Assembly (NCBI RefSeq): GCF_900188455.1
Contig: NZ_FZOL01000007.1
Location: forward strand, 186,001-250,000
Origin: Pseudomonas japonica
GTDB taxonomy: Bacteria; Pseudomonadota; Gammaproteobacteria; Pseudomonadales; Pseudomonadaceae
Direction: 5' to 3'
Length of the DNA: 64,000 nucleotides
Made by a program: the position numbers and the translations under genes. The stretch's first letter is position 1; each line of letters starts with the position of its first letter. Of the stretch, positions 56,665 through 64,000 are shown piece after piece. Below the pieces are notes generated by a model. It was not told the DNA's origin. It was given only the letters and a program-made list of their open reading frames with translations, and searched no databases.

Positions 56665-57756
56665 TCATTCGGAGGGCACGTATTCTACAACTTCTAGATC
56701 GAATCCGGATATCGCGTTGAACTTCATCGGCGAACTCATCAGGCGCATCTTGCGCACGCCGAGGTCACGCAGGATCTGCGAACCGGCACCAACGGTGCTG
56801 TAGGTGGTCGGCGCCTTGGTCGGCGCATCGCCCGCGCTTTCGCGGATGTGCGCCAGGAGCACGTCGCCGTCCAGCGGGTGACCGAGCAGCAGGACCACGC
56901 CGCTGCCGGCGTCGGCCACGGCGCTCATGGCCGCGCGCAGGCTCCAGCGGCCCGGTTGCTTGACCATCAGCAGGTCGCGCAGCGGGTCCATGTTGTGCAC
57001 GCGGACCAGGGTCGGCTCGTCGGCGCAGATCTTGCCGAGGGTCAGGGCCATGTGCACGTCGCCTTCCACGGAGTCGCGGTAGGTGACCAGGTTGAAGTGC
57101 CCCAGCTCGCTGTCCAGCGGCTGCTCGGCGATGCGCTGGATGGTGCGCTCGTGGATCATGCGGTAGTGGATCAGGTCGGCGATGGTGCCGATCTTGATGC
57201 CGTGCTCGGCGGCGAACACTTCCAGTTCCGCACGACGCGACATGGTGCCGTCGTCGTTCATCACCTCGCAGATGACCCCGCTCGGCTCGAAACCGGCCAT
57301 GCGCGCCAGGTCGCAGGCGGCCTCGGTGTGGCCGGCGCGAGCCAGGGTGCCACCCGGCTGGGCCATCAGCGGGAAGATGTGACCCGGGCTGACGATATCC
57401 TCGGCCTTGGCGTCCTTGGCCGCGGCGGCCTGCACGGTACGCGCGCGGTCGGCGGCGGAGATGCCGGTGGTGACACCCTCGGCGGCCTCGATCGACACGG
57501 TGAACTTGGTGCCGAAGCCGGAACCGTTGCGCGGTGCCATCAGCGGCAGCTTCAGGGTTTCGCAGCGCTCGCGGGTCATCGGCATGCAGATCAGGCCACG
57601 GGCGTGCTTGGCCATGAAGTTGATGTGCTCGGCCTGGCAGCACTCGGCCGCCATGATGATGTCGCCTTCGTTCTCGCGGTCTTCGTCATCCATCAGGATG
57701 ACCATTTTGCCCTGACGGATGTCTTCGACCAGTTCTTCGATGGTGTTGAGCGCCAC
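56665..57756 (-). CDS. ribBA: RibBA: DHBP synthase with degenerate GTP cyclohydrolase II domain
   Basis: 363 residues with GTG start, AAGGGGG 7 nt upstream. N-terminal 200 residues are 3,4-dihydroxy-2-butanone-4-phosphate synthase: DDEDRENEGDIIMAAE, GHTEAACDLARMAG. The C-terminal part follows the RibA fold (LGHFNLVTYRD...VHNMDPLRDLL) but lacks the C-x10-C-x-C zinc site and the catalytic segment, so it should not make the pyrimidine product. The separate ribA at 52627 supplies that activity. Confidence 0.93.
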   Translation of the reverse strand: MALNTIEELVEDIRQGKMVILMDDEDRENEGDIIMAAECCQAEHINFMAKHARGLICMPMTRERCETLKLPLMAPRNGSGFGTKFTVSIEAAEGVTTGISAADRARTVQAAAAKDAKAEDIVSPGHIFPLMAQPGGTLARAGHTEAACDLARMAGFEPSGVICEVMNDDGTMSRRAELEVFAAEHGIKIGTIADLIHYRMIHERTIQRIAEQPLDSELGHFNLVTYRDSVEGDVHMALTLGKICADEPTLVRVHNMDPLRDLLMVKQPGRWSLRAAMSAVADAGSGVVLLLGHPLDGDVLLAHIRESAGDAPTKAPTTYSTVGAGSQILRDLGVRKMRLMSSPMKFNAISGFDLEVVEYVPSE

Positions 57757-57775
57757 GCGGCACCCCCTTCTCAAT

Positions 57776-58441
57776 TCAGGATTTCAGGTAGCCGTTGGCG
57801 GCCAGGAAGCTTTCGGTGATACCGCTGCCTTTGCTCGGCTCGGCGGCTTTGTCGCCCAGGAGCAGGCGCTCCAGATAACGGGCCAGCAGGTCGACCTCGA
57901 GGTTGACCCGGCGGCCGGGGCGGTAGTCGGCCATGATGGTCTCGGCCAGGGTATGCGGGACGATGGTCAGCTCGAACTCGGCGCCATCGACGTCATTGAC
58001 CGTCAGGCTGGTGCCGTCGACGGTGATCGAGCCCTTGTGGGCGATGTACTTCGCCAGCTCCTTCGGCGCGCGCACGCGGAACTGGATGGCGCGGGCGTTA
58101 TCGGCACGGGAGACGATCTCGCCGACCCCGTCGACGTGACCGCTGACCAGGTGACCGCCCAGGCGGGTGGTCGGGGTCAGGGCTTTTTCCAGGTTGACCC
58201 GGCTGCCGCTCTTCAGGTCGGAGAAGGCGGTGCAGTCCAGGGTCTCCCGGCTGACGTCGGCCCAGAAGCCATCGCCCGGCAACTCCACGGCGGTCAGGCA
58301 GACGCCGTTGACCGCGATGCTGTCGCCCAGTTTGACGTCGCCCAGATCGAGCTTGCCGGTTTCGACATGCACACGAACGTCACCGCCTTTCGGGGTGATG
58401 CTGCGGATGCTGCCGATGGATTCGATGATGCCGGTGAACAT
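57776..58441 (-). CDS. ribE: Riboflavin synthase alpha subunit
   Basis: 221 residues beginning MFTGIIES, the canonical start, so twelve upstream in-frame codons are excluded. Two lumazine-binding repeats: SIAVNGVCLTAVEL and GSITVDGTSLTVNDV. Dismutates two lumazines to riboflavin. Also called ribC in some Pseudomonas annotation. No FMN riboswitch is visible in the gap before it. Confidence 0.95.
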   Translation of the reverse strand: MFTGIIESIGSIRSITPKGGDVRVHVETGKLDLGDVKLGDSIAVNGVCLTAVELPGDGFWADVSRETLDCTAFSDLKSGSRVNLEKALTPTTRLGGHLVSGHVDGVGEIVSRADNARAIQFRVRAPKELAKYIAHKGSITVDGTSLTVNDVDGAEFELTIVPHTLAETIMADYRPGRRVNLEVDLLARYLERLLLGDKAAEPSKGSGITESFLAANGYLKS

Positions 58442-58485
58442 GGGGTCCTCCTCGAGAACAGGCTGCGCCAGGCGCAAGCCGCGAA

Positions 58486-59616
58486 TTATACGCCCGGAGC
58501 GGGCGCGGGGATTGCGGTGACTCGCCAGTCATCGCCAATCGCGCGCATTTCGGTGATTTTCAGTGCCGGCGCCTCGCTCATCCGCTCCAGCGGCCAGTCC
58601 AGCAGCGGACGCGCACTCGAGCCGAGGAACTTGCCGGCGATGAACAACTGGTATTCGTCCACCAGGCCGAGCTGGGCGAAGGCGCCGGCAAGACCGGGGC
58701 CGGCTTCCACCAGCACTTCGCTGATGTCGCGGCGAGCCAGTTCGAGCAGCAGCTCGCGCAGATCGACCCGGCCATCCTCGCCGGCGATGCGCAGCAACTG
58801 GTGGCCGGCGGCGGCGTAGCGTGGATCGTCTTCGACGGCGGTGACCACCAGGGCCGGGCCGGCCTGGAAGAACGCGGCCTGCAGCGGCAGGCGCAGACGC
58901 CCGTCGATCAAGACTCGCAGTGGCGGCCGCGCCAGGGCCAGGGCCGTGGTCTCGGCGTCCAGACCCAGTTCCTCGCCGCGCACGGTCATCCGCGCGTTGT
59001 CGGCCAGCACGCTGCTGGCGCTGCTCAGCACCACGCTGGAACGGGCGCGCAGGCGCTGCACCGCGGAGCGCGCCGCCGCACCGGTGATCCACTGGCTTTC
59101 GCCGCTGGCCATGGCGGTGCGCCCGTCCAGGCTCATCGCCAGCTTGACCCGGACGAACGGCAGGCCGTGTTCCATGCGCTTGAGGAATCCGGGGTTGAGT
59201 GCCCGGGCTTCGCTTTCGAGCACACCACTGGCGACTTCGATACCGGCCTCGGCCAGACGCTTGAGGCCATTGCCGGCGACCTGGGGATTGGGGTCGCGCA
59301 TGGCCGCGACCACCCGGCTCACCCCGGCCTTGACCAGCGCGTCGGCGCAGGGCGGCGTGCGCCCATGGTGGCTGCAGGGTTCCAGGGTGACGTAGGCGCA
59401 GGCACCGCGCGCCAGCTCGCCGGCCTCGCGCAAAGCATGGACCTCGGCATGCGGCTCGCCGGCACGCACGTGCCAGCCCTCGCCGACGATGCGCCCGTCA
59501 CGCACGATGACGCAGCCGACCCGCGGGTTCGGGTGCGTGGAATACAGGCCCTTGCGCGCCAGTTCCAGGGCACGGGCCATGTAGTGGGCATCGAGTACGG
59601 CGCGTTCTGTGGACAT
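58486..59616 (-). CDS. ribD: Riboflavin deaminase/reductase RibD
   Basis: 376 residues. Deaminase domain with HAEVHAL and PCSHHGRTPPC zinc ligands; reductase domain with VKLAMSLDGRTAMASGESQWITG and DISEVLVEAGPGLAGAF. Two consecutive steps of riboflavin synthesis. ATG 59616 is preferred to a GTG 6 nt upstream because GAG spacing is better. Two nt separate it from the nrdR stop. Confidence 0.95.
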   Translation of the reverse strand: MSTERAVLDAHYMARALELARKGLYSTHPNPRVGCVIVRDGRIVGEGWHVRAGEPHAEVHALREAGELARGACAYVTLEPCSHHGRTPPCADALVKAGVSRVVAAMRDPNPQVAGNGLKRLAEAGIEVASGVLESEARALNPGFLKRMEHGLPFVRVKLAMSLDGRTAMASGESQWITGAAARSAVQRLRARSSVVLSSASSVLADNARMTVRGEELGLDAETTALALARPPLRVLIDGRLRLPLQAAFFQAGPALVVTAVEDDPRYAAAGHQLLRIAGEDGRVDLRELLLELARRDISEVLVEAGPGLAGAFAQLGLVDEYQLFIAGKFLGSSARPLLDWPLERMSEAPALKITEMRAIGDDWRVTAIPAPAPGV

Positions 59617-59618
59617 GT

Positions 59619-60083
59619 TCACTCTTTGGCAGGCTCGCGGGCCAGGCGGTCGATCTCTTCGCGGAACTCGTCGAGGTCCTGGAAACGCCGGTACACCGAG
59701 GCGAAACGGATATAGGCGACTTCGTCGAGCTTGCGCAGCTCGGCCATGACCAGCTCACCCACGACCAGCGACTTGACCTCGCGCTCGCCCTTGGCCCGCA
59801 GCTTGTGCTTGATATGCGACAGCGCCGCTTCCAGGCGCTCGACGCTGACCGGGCGTTTCTCCAGGGCGCGCTGCATGCCGGCGCGCAGTTTGTCCTCGTC
59901 GAAGGGCTGGCGGGTGCCGTCCTGCTTGATCAGGCGCGGGAGGACCAGCTCGGCGGTCTCGAAGGTGGTGAAGCGCTCGCCGCAGGCCACGCATTCGCGG
60001 CGACGGCGCACTTGCTCACCCTCGGCGACCAGGCGCGAGTCGATGACTTTGGTGTCGTTGGCACCGCAGAAGGGACAGTGCAT
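59619..60083 (-). CDS. nrdR: Transcriptional repressor NrdR
   Basis: 154 residues. Zinc ribbon [10 protein letters not shown]...[12 protein letters not shown] followed by an ATP-cone domain [31 protein letters not shown]. Senses ATP/dATP and represses ribonucleotide reductase genes. First gene of the nrdR-ribD-ribE-ribBA-ribH-nusB-thiL-pgpA run. Confidence 0.96.
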   Translation of the reverse strand: MHCPFCGANDTKVIDSRLVAEGEQVRRRRECVACGERFTTFETAELVLPRLIKQDGTRQPFDEDKLRAGMQRALEKRPVSVERLEAALSHIKHKLRAKGEREVKSLVVGELVMAELRKLDEVAYIRFASVYRRFQDLDEFREEIDRLAREPAKE

Positions 60084-60192
60084 GGTGGCAGGCAACAAAA
60101 AAAGGGAGGGCCATGGTAGCGCATCCGACTGGCAAGACAAGCCAAAGGGGTTACCATCCAGTGAGGAAATACGCCCCCCAAGGAAATTCACC

Positions 60193-60642
60193 ATGTCGTT
60201 TCGAGCGCTCGCCGTGCTCGGTTTCGCTGGCCTGCTGACAGCCTGCAGCAGCGAAGCCCCCAAACCCGTACCACCGCCGGCACCGGCGAAAACCGTGGCC
60301 AAGCATGTTCACGTACCGACTCCGCTGCCCGCCCATCAGCGCGAACTGAGCGGCAGCTTCACCAATATCCCCCGTGGCGCCGAGGTGGAGGTTGCCCTGC
60401 TGGTGATCGACGAACGCGGCCGCCCGCAACGTCTGCTGGCCAGCGACACCTTCGATGGCACCGGCCAGCCGCTGGCGTTCCAGCTGCGCTTCAATCCGCA
60501 AGTCTTCCCGGCCGGCGCCCGCGTCGAACTGCGCGCCCGCGCCAGCCAGTCCGGGCAACTGATCCTGCACCTCAGGCCACTCAGCGTGACCCGCGCCGAC
60601 ACCCAGGCCTTCGGCCCGCTGCAACTGGACAAGGCACCGTAA
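60193..60642 (+). CDS. YbaY-type lipoprotein
   Basis: 149 residues. Lipobox GLLTAC gives Cys18. After a Pro/Ala-rich linker comes a YbaY domain: [43 protein letters not shown]. Its TAA shares a base with the methyltransferase ATG. Function unknown, probably an outer-membrane lipoprotein. Confidence 0.85.
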   Translation: MSFRALAVLGFAGLLTACSSEAPKPVPPPAPAKTVAKHVHVPTPLPAHQRELSGSFTNIPRGAEVEVALLVIDERGRPQRLLASDTFDGTGQPLAFQLRFNPQVFPAGARVELRARASQSGQLILHLRPLSVTRADTQAFGPLQLDKAP

Positions 60643-61301
60643 TGGCACCGCTTCACCTGCAAGCAGCCCTGAGCGAGCTGCTGGGCGATGCCCGCCTAGT
60701 GGCCAGCGAACTGCCCGAGTGCGCGCTGAAGCTCTGGCTGATCGACGCCGACAACATGGACCGCGCCTTCAGCCCCGAGGAAACCCGGCGCATTCTCGAC
60801 GAGCCGCCCTACTGGAGTTTCTGCTGGGCCAGCGGCCTGGCCATGGCCCGCTACCTGGCCGAACGCCCGGAATGGGTGGCCGGCAAACGCGTACTGGATT
60901 TCGGCGCAGGCTCCGGCATCGCCGGGATTGCCGCGGCGAAGGCCGGGGCCCTGGAAGTCGTGGCCTGCGACCTCGACCCGCTGGCTCTGCAGGCCAGCCG
61001 GGCCAATGCGGCGCTCAATGGCGTGGAGCTGAACTACTCCAGCGATTTCTTCGCCGAGGACGACCGCTTCGACCTGATCCTGGTGGCCGACGTGCTCTAC
61101 GACCGCGCCAACCTGCCATTGCTGGACGAATTCCTCAGCCGCGGCCAGCAGGCGCTGGTGGCCGATTCACGGGTTCGCGATTTCCGCCATCCGCTGTACC
61201 GCCAGCTCGACACCCTGCACGCCCTGACCCTGCCGGACCTCGCCGAACCCCACGAGTTTCGCCAGGTGAGCCTGTACCATGCCAGTCGCGGCGCCGTATA
61301 G
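60642..61301 (+). CDS. Class I SAM-dependent methyltransferase
   Basis: 219 residues. SAM motif [20 protein letters not shown], post-I acidic residue in [13 protein letters not shown], and [11 protein letters not shown], which resembles the ETF-beta-lysine or lysine methyltransferase group. Likely modifies a protein side chain. Coupled to the YbaY-like gene and followed after 31 nt by the thioredoxin. Confidence 0.86.
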   Translation: MAPLHLQAALSELLGDARLVASELPECALKLWLIDADNMDRAFSPEETRRILDEPPYWSFCWASGLAMARYLAERPEWVAGKRVLDFGAGSGIAGIAAAKAGALEVVACDLDPLALQASRANAALNGVELNYSSDFFAEDDRFDLILVADVLYDRANLPLLDEFLSRGQQALVADSRVRDFRHPLYRQLDTLHALTLPDLAEPHEFRQVSLYHASRGAV

Positions 61302-61332
61302 TGGCGCCATTCATGCGTTCGCGAGAGTCGAG

Positions 61333-62205
61333 ATGAGTCAGGACACCCCGTACATATTCGATACCACCGTCGCCAACTTCGACCAGGTGGTGATCGCCAA
61401 CTCGCACCACAAACCGGTGCTGGTGGACTTCTGGGCCGACTGGTGCGCGCCGTGCAAGGCGCTGATGCCGATGCTGGCGAAGATCACCGAGGAGTATCAG
61501 GGCGAGCTGCTGCTGGCCAAGGTCAACTGCGACATCGAGCAGGACATCGTCGCCCGCTTCGGCATCCGCAGCCTGCCCACCGTGGTTCTGTTCAAGGATG
61601 GCCAGCCGGTCGACGGCTTCGCCGGCGCACAGCCGGAATCGGCGATCCGCGCCATGCTCGAACCCCATGTGCAGCAGCCGGCACCGGCCGCCGCCGATCC
61701 GCTGGAACTGGCCCAGGCGCTGTTCAACGACGGCCGCTACAGCGAGGCGGAAGCCACCCTCAAGGCGCTGCTGGCGGAAGACAACAGCAATGCCGGCGCG
61801 CTGATCCTCTATGCCCGCTGCCTGGCCGAGCGGGGTGAACTGGGCGAAGCGCAGACCGTACTCGACGCGGTGAAGAGCGACGAGCACAAGGCCGCGCTGG
61901 CGGGCGCCAAGGCGCAGCTGACCTTCCTCGCCCAGGCGAAGGCACTGCCCGAAGTGGCCGAGCTGAAATCCCGTCTGGCGCAGAATGCCGAGGATGATGA
62001 AGCGGCCTATCAACTGACCATCCAGCAACTGTCGCGTCAGCAATACGAGGCGGCGCTGGAAGGCCTGCTGAAGCTGTTCAAGCGCAATCGCGGCTATGAA
62101 GGCGGACTGCCGCACAAGACCCTGCTGCAGGTGTTCGAATTGCTGGGCAACGATCATCCGCTGGTGGGCACCTATCGCCGCAAGTTGTTCGCTGCCCTTT
62201 ATTGA
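61333..62205 (+). CDS. cnoX: CnoX/YbbN-type thioredoxin-domain protein
   Basis: 290 residues. N-terminal thioredoxin fold with FWADWCAPCKALMP, so it keeps the redox-active CAPC pair that E. coli CnoX has altered. The C-terminal ~170 residues are TPR-like helices (LELAQALFNDGRYSEAEATLKALLAEDN). Family members are holdases that hand clients to DnaK and GroEL. ATG has AGTCGAG upstream. Active CxxC suggests thioredoxin activity too. Confidence 0.88.
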   Translation: MSQDTPYIFDTTVANFDQVVIANSHHKPVLVDFWADWCAPCKALMPMLAKITEEYQGELLLAKVNCDIEQDIVARFGIRSLPTVVLFKDGQPVDGFAGAQPESAIRAMLEPHVQQPAPAAADPLELAQALFNDGRYSEAEATLKALLAEDNSNAGALILYARCLAERGELGEAQTVLDAVKSDEHKAALAGAKAQLTFLAQAKALPEVAELKSRLAQNAEDDEAAYQLTIQQLSRQQYEAALEGLLKLFKRNRGYEGGLPHKTLLQVFELLGNDHPLVGTYRRKLFAALY

Positions 62206-62221
62206 TCTGGACGTACACCTT

Positions 62222-62284
62222 GTAGGAGCTGGCTTGCCTGCGAAGGACCGCGAAGCGGTCCTTCGCAGGCAAGCCAGCTCCTAC
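62222..62284. repeat. 63-nt perfect REP palindrome
   Basis: 30-bp perfect arms around GAA, built from GTAGGAGCTGGCTTGCC and GGACCGC. It starts 16 nt after cnoX, between convergent genes. The most perfect REP in the window. Confidence 0.92.
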
Positions 62285-62289
62285 GGGAA

Positions 62290-62634
62290 TCACCCTATCC
62301 AGTGATACACCGGCGCATCCACCCCGCTTTCCACCTTCACCTCGCTGCTGTGCCGCAATCGCACCAACAGCCGCTTGCCCGCCGCGGTACTCCCGGCCAG
62401 CCCTTCCAGCAACTCCAGCAACGCCGGCCCGTCCATTTCCCCGGCCTTGCGCAGCAGTTCCTTCGCCGCCAGCCACAAGGTATCGTCCGGCCGCGCCTGT
62501 GCCACCGGTGCACTGGCACTGACCGGCGCCGCCACGGGCTCAGCCGTCCTTCCGGCCAGGCTGGCCCATTCCGCCGGATCCAGCTCGATGGTCAGATCCA
62601 CCGGCCACTCGCCGATATGTCCTCGAATTCGCAC
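62290..62634 (-). CDS. Hypothetical protein
   Basis: 114 residues, acidic, no signal peptide or membrane segment. N-terminus MRIRGHIGEWPVDLTIELDP looks like a beta-hairpin; a Pro/Ala/Ser linker (about 30-48) leads to a helical part DTLWLAAKELLRKAGEMDGPALLELLEGL and a final strand. No family recognised. It stands alone between the REP palindrome and the divergent zinc locus. Confidence 0.7.
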   Translation of the reverse strand: MRIRGHIGEWPVDLTIELDPAEWASLAGRTAEPVAAPVSASAPVAQARPDDTLWLAAKELLRKAGEMDGPALLELLEGLAGSTAAGKRLLVRLRHSSEVKVESGVDAPVYHWIG

Positions 62635-62715
62635 GTTTGCACTCTCCCTCGATCAAGACGGCCATGCTCCCACGCGCGTCCTCGCTCGCCAAGGCACCCC
62701 TTCCACGGGCCACTT

Positions 62716-62733
62716 AATTTGTTATAACATTTC
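62716..62733. promoter_or_regulatory. Candidate Zur box
   Basis: AATTTGTTATAACATTTC. The reverse strand gives GAAATGTTATAAC, close to known Zur sites that centre on TGTTATAnnnTAACA-type dyads. It lies ~35 bp before the zrgA-like ATG. Zur control would fit zinc uptake; not proven. Confidence 0.6.
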
Positions 62734-62767
62734 AAAACCTTTCCAAGTCCGCTTCGGAGTTCCGCCC

Positions 62768-63346
62768 ATGCGTCGCCTGCTGCTTGCCTTGCCCTTCGCG
62801 CTGCTGCCCCTGGCCCTCACCGCCCACGCGCATTCCGATCACGACCACGAACATGACCACGCTCACGGCAGCCTCGGTGCCCATGAGCACGGCGTCGCCC
62901 ATCTGAATGCTGTCCTCGACGGCAACACCCTGGAACTGGAACTGGAAAGCCCGGCGATGAACCTGGTGGGCTTCGAGCATGTCGCCCAGAGCGATGCCGA
63001 CAAGGCCAAGGTCGCTGCCGTGCGCGCGCAACTGGAGCAACCGCTGAAACTGTTCGGCCTGAGCGCCGCCGCCGGCTGCAAGGAAAGCGACCAGGAACTG
63101 GAAAGCCCGCTGTTCGGCGATGCCCCGGCCAAGGATGACGACGGCGACGGCGACGAACACGGCCACAGCGACATCCACGCCCACTACCGTTTCGAGTGCG
63201 CCAAGCCGGAGCAGTTGGCGAGCCTGGACCTGGCCCCGTTGTTCAAAACCTACCCCTCGACCCAGAAAATCCAGCTACAACTGATCGGGCCGAATGGTCA
63301 GAAAGGCGTCGAAGCCACGCCGAACAACACGCGGATCACTTTCTAA
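62768..63346 (+). CDS. zrgA: ZrgA-type zinc-uptake periplasmic protein (DUF2796)
   Basis: 192 residues. Signal peptide LLLALPFALLPLALTAHA, then a His/Asp-rich stretch HSDHDHEHDHAHGS and a second EHGHSDIHAHY cluster, both likely zinc-binding. Between them HEHGVAHLNAVLDGNTLELELESPAMNLVGFEH is the DUF2796 core. Homologues work with an ABC transporter for zinc. An ABC ATPase follows after 47 nt and a Zur-like box precedes it. Confidence 0.85.
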   Translation: MRRLLLALPFALLPLALTAHAHSDHDHEHDHAHGSLGAHEHGVAHLNAVLDGNTLELELESPAMNLVGFEHVAQSDADKAKVAAVRAQLEQPLKLFGLSAAAGCKESDQELESPLFGDAPAKDDDGDGDEHGHSDIHAHYRFECAKPEQLASLDLAPLFKTYPSTQKIQLQLIGPNGQKGVEATPNNTRITF

Positions 63347-63393
63347 GTCACCTTCTTGCAGTGAAGCGCCCGGGGTAACCCGGGCGTCGACAT

Positions 63394-64000
63394 ATGAGCC
63401 AGGCACTGATTGAACTGACCGACCTGGGCTTCGCCTGGCCAGGTCACCCGCCCCTGCTGGACATCCCCACGCTGCGCCTCGAAGCCGGCGAATCGCTGTT
63501 TCTCAAAGGCCCCAGCGGCAGCGGCAAGACCACCCTGCTGGGCCTGCTCGGCGGCGTGCAGAAAGCCGACCGCGGCAGCATCCGCCTGCTCGGCCAGGAC
63601 CTCGGCGAACTGAGCCAGAGCGCTCGCGACCGTTTCCGCGTCGACCACACCGGCTACATCTTCCAGCAGTTCAACCTGCTGCCGTTTCTCTCGGTGATCG
63701 AGAACGTCGAGCTGCCCTGCCGGTTTTCCAGGGCCCGTGCGCAACGGGCGATCCAGCGTCACGGCAGCGTCGCCGAAGCAGCCACGCAGTTGCTCGCGCA
63801 CCTCGGCCTGAAGGCCCCGGACCTGCTCGCGCGTCGCGCCGACAGCCTGTCCATCGGCCAGCAGCAACGGGTCGCCGCGGCCCGCGCGCTGATCGGCCAG
63901 CCCGAGCTGGTGATCGCCGACGAACCGACCTCGGCCCTCGATGCCGATACCCGCGAAGCCTTCATCCGCCTGCTGTTCGCCGAATGCCGCGAGGCCGGCT
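63394..64000 (+). CDS. ABC transporter ATP-binding protein, 3' truncated by window end
   Basis: The first 202 codons are visible, with no stop before the window end. Walker A GPSGSGKTT, YIFQQFNLLPFLSVIENVELP (LolD/MacB-like Q-loop), signature SIGQQQRVAAARAL, Walker B LVIADEPTSALD. It belongs with zrgA in a zinc-linked transporter operon. The signature begins SIGQQ instead of LSGGQ, a tolerated change. The permease should lie beyond the window. Confidence 0.85.
   Translation, partial: MSQALIELTDLGFAWPGHPPLLDIPTLRLEAGESLFLKGPSGSGKTTLLGLLGGVQKADRGSIRLLGQDLGELSQSARDRFRVDHTGYIFQQFNLLPFLSVIENVELPCRFSRARAQRAIQRHGSVAEAATQLLAHLGLKAPDLLARRADSLSIGQQQRVAAARALIGQPELVIADEPTSALDADTREAFIRLLFAECREAG

Noticed and set aside
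58442..58485. FMN riboswitch before riboflavin genes
   Set aside because: None of the conserved FMN-aptamer blocks is visible in the gaps upstream of ribE, ribBA, ribH or ribA.
8331..62284. CRISPR array suspicion from repeated GTAGGAGCTGGCTTGCC motifs
   Set aside because: The copies are scattered single REPs or inverted pairs, not direct repeats with regular spacers.

Overview
The window looks like the chromosome of a fluorescent-type Pseudomonas. It is GC-rich with Pseudomonas codon use and carries the gene orders mpl-ubiX, EatR/ExaC/Eat/EutBC, xseB-ispA-dxs, ribA...pgpA-thiL-nusB-ribH-ribBA-ribE-ribD-nrdR and the start of a ZrgA-type zinc locus. Several intergenic REP/REPIN palindromes share the GTAGGAGCTGGCTTGCC-type core typical of the genus. 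No rRNA, tRNA or CRISPR array was recognised.

Region by region. 1-4503: tail of a MORN-repeat/C13 protease, a Rossmann oxidoreductase, and a minus-strand mpl-ubiX-yceK-like run with 4-nt overlaps. 4570-12205: a complete ethanolamine module (sigma-54 activator, aldehyde dehydrogenase, permease, ammonia-lyase EutBC) with a near-consensus -24/-12 promoter and an upstream palindrome. 12316-16037: GNAT, DedA, MtfA-like peptidase, pyrophosphatase and a LexA/CI-like repressor lacking its catalytic lysine. 16080-33076: an accessory island. It opens with a structured RNA candidate, an integrase stub fused to a broken IS5-type transposase and a broken DUF1329 gene. It then carries a MalT-like LuxR regulator and an apparently uncharacterised catabolic set (PhyH dioxygenase, Rid protein, MFS transporter, two FAD amine/amino-acid oxidases, MBL hydrolase, AraC regulator, Baeyer-Villiger monooxygenase). 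A DUF2946/TonB-receptor segment interrupts this set.

33266-42168: a TetR gene, then a PipR-like plant-responsive LuxR solo flanked by two proline-iminopeptidase-like hydrolases and a peptide ABC transporter. Two similar lux-box-like palindromes sit upstream of the two hydrolases. 42288-45958: MBOAT plus two SGNH proteins, probably a polymer O-acetylation system. 46121-49371: xseB-ispA-dxs, with dxs between two inverted 116-nt REPIN copies. 49549-52630: BtuB-like receptor with a frameshift in a C7 tract, BtuF and a membrane protein. 52627-60083: riboflavin, thiamine and phospholipid housekeeping genes. 60193-64000: lipoprotein, methyltransferase, CnoX-like thioredoxin, a hypothetical protein, and a Zur-box-preceded ZrgA-type protein with its ABC ATPase cut by the window end.

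The strongest leads are the amine-type catabolic island (20494-33027), with a 39-codon coupling ORF between two of its genes, and the PipR locus with paired lux boxes. The PipR ligand reported in the literature is an ethanolamine derivative, and an ethanolamine catabolic operon lies 23 kb away. Functions are inferred from recognisable motifs and gene order; no database search was run.
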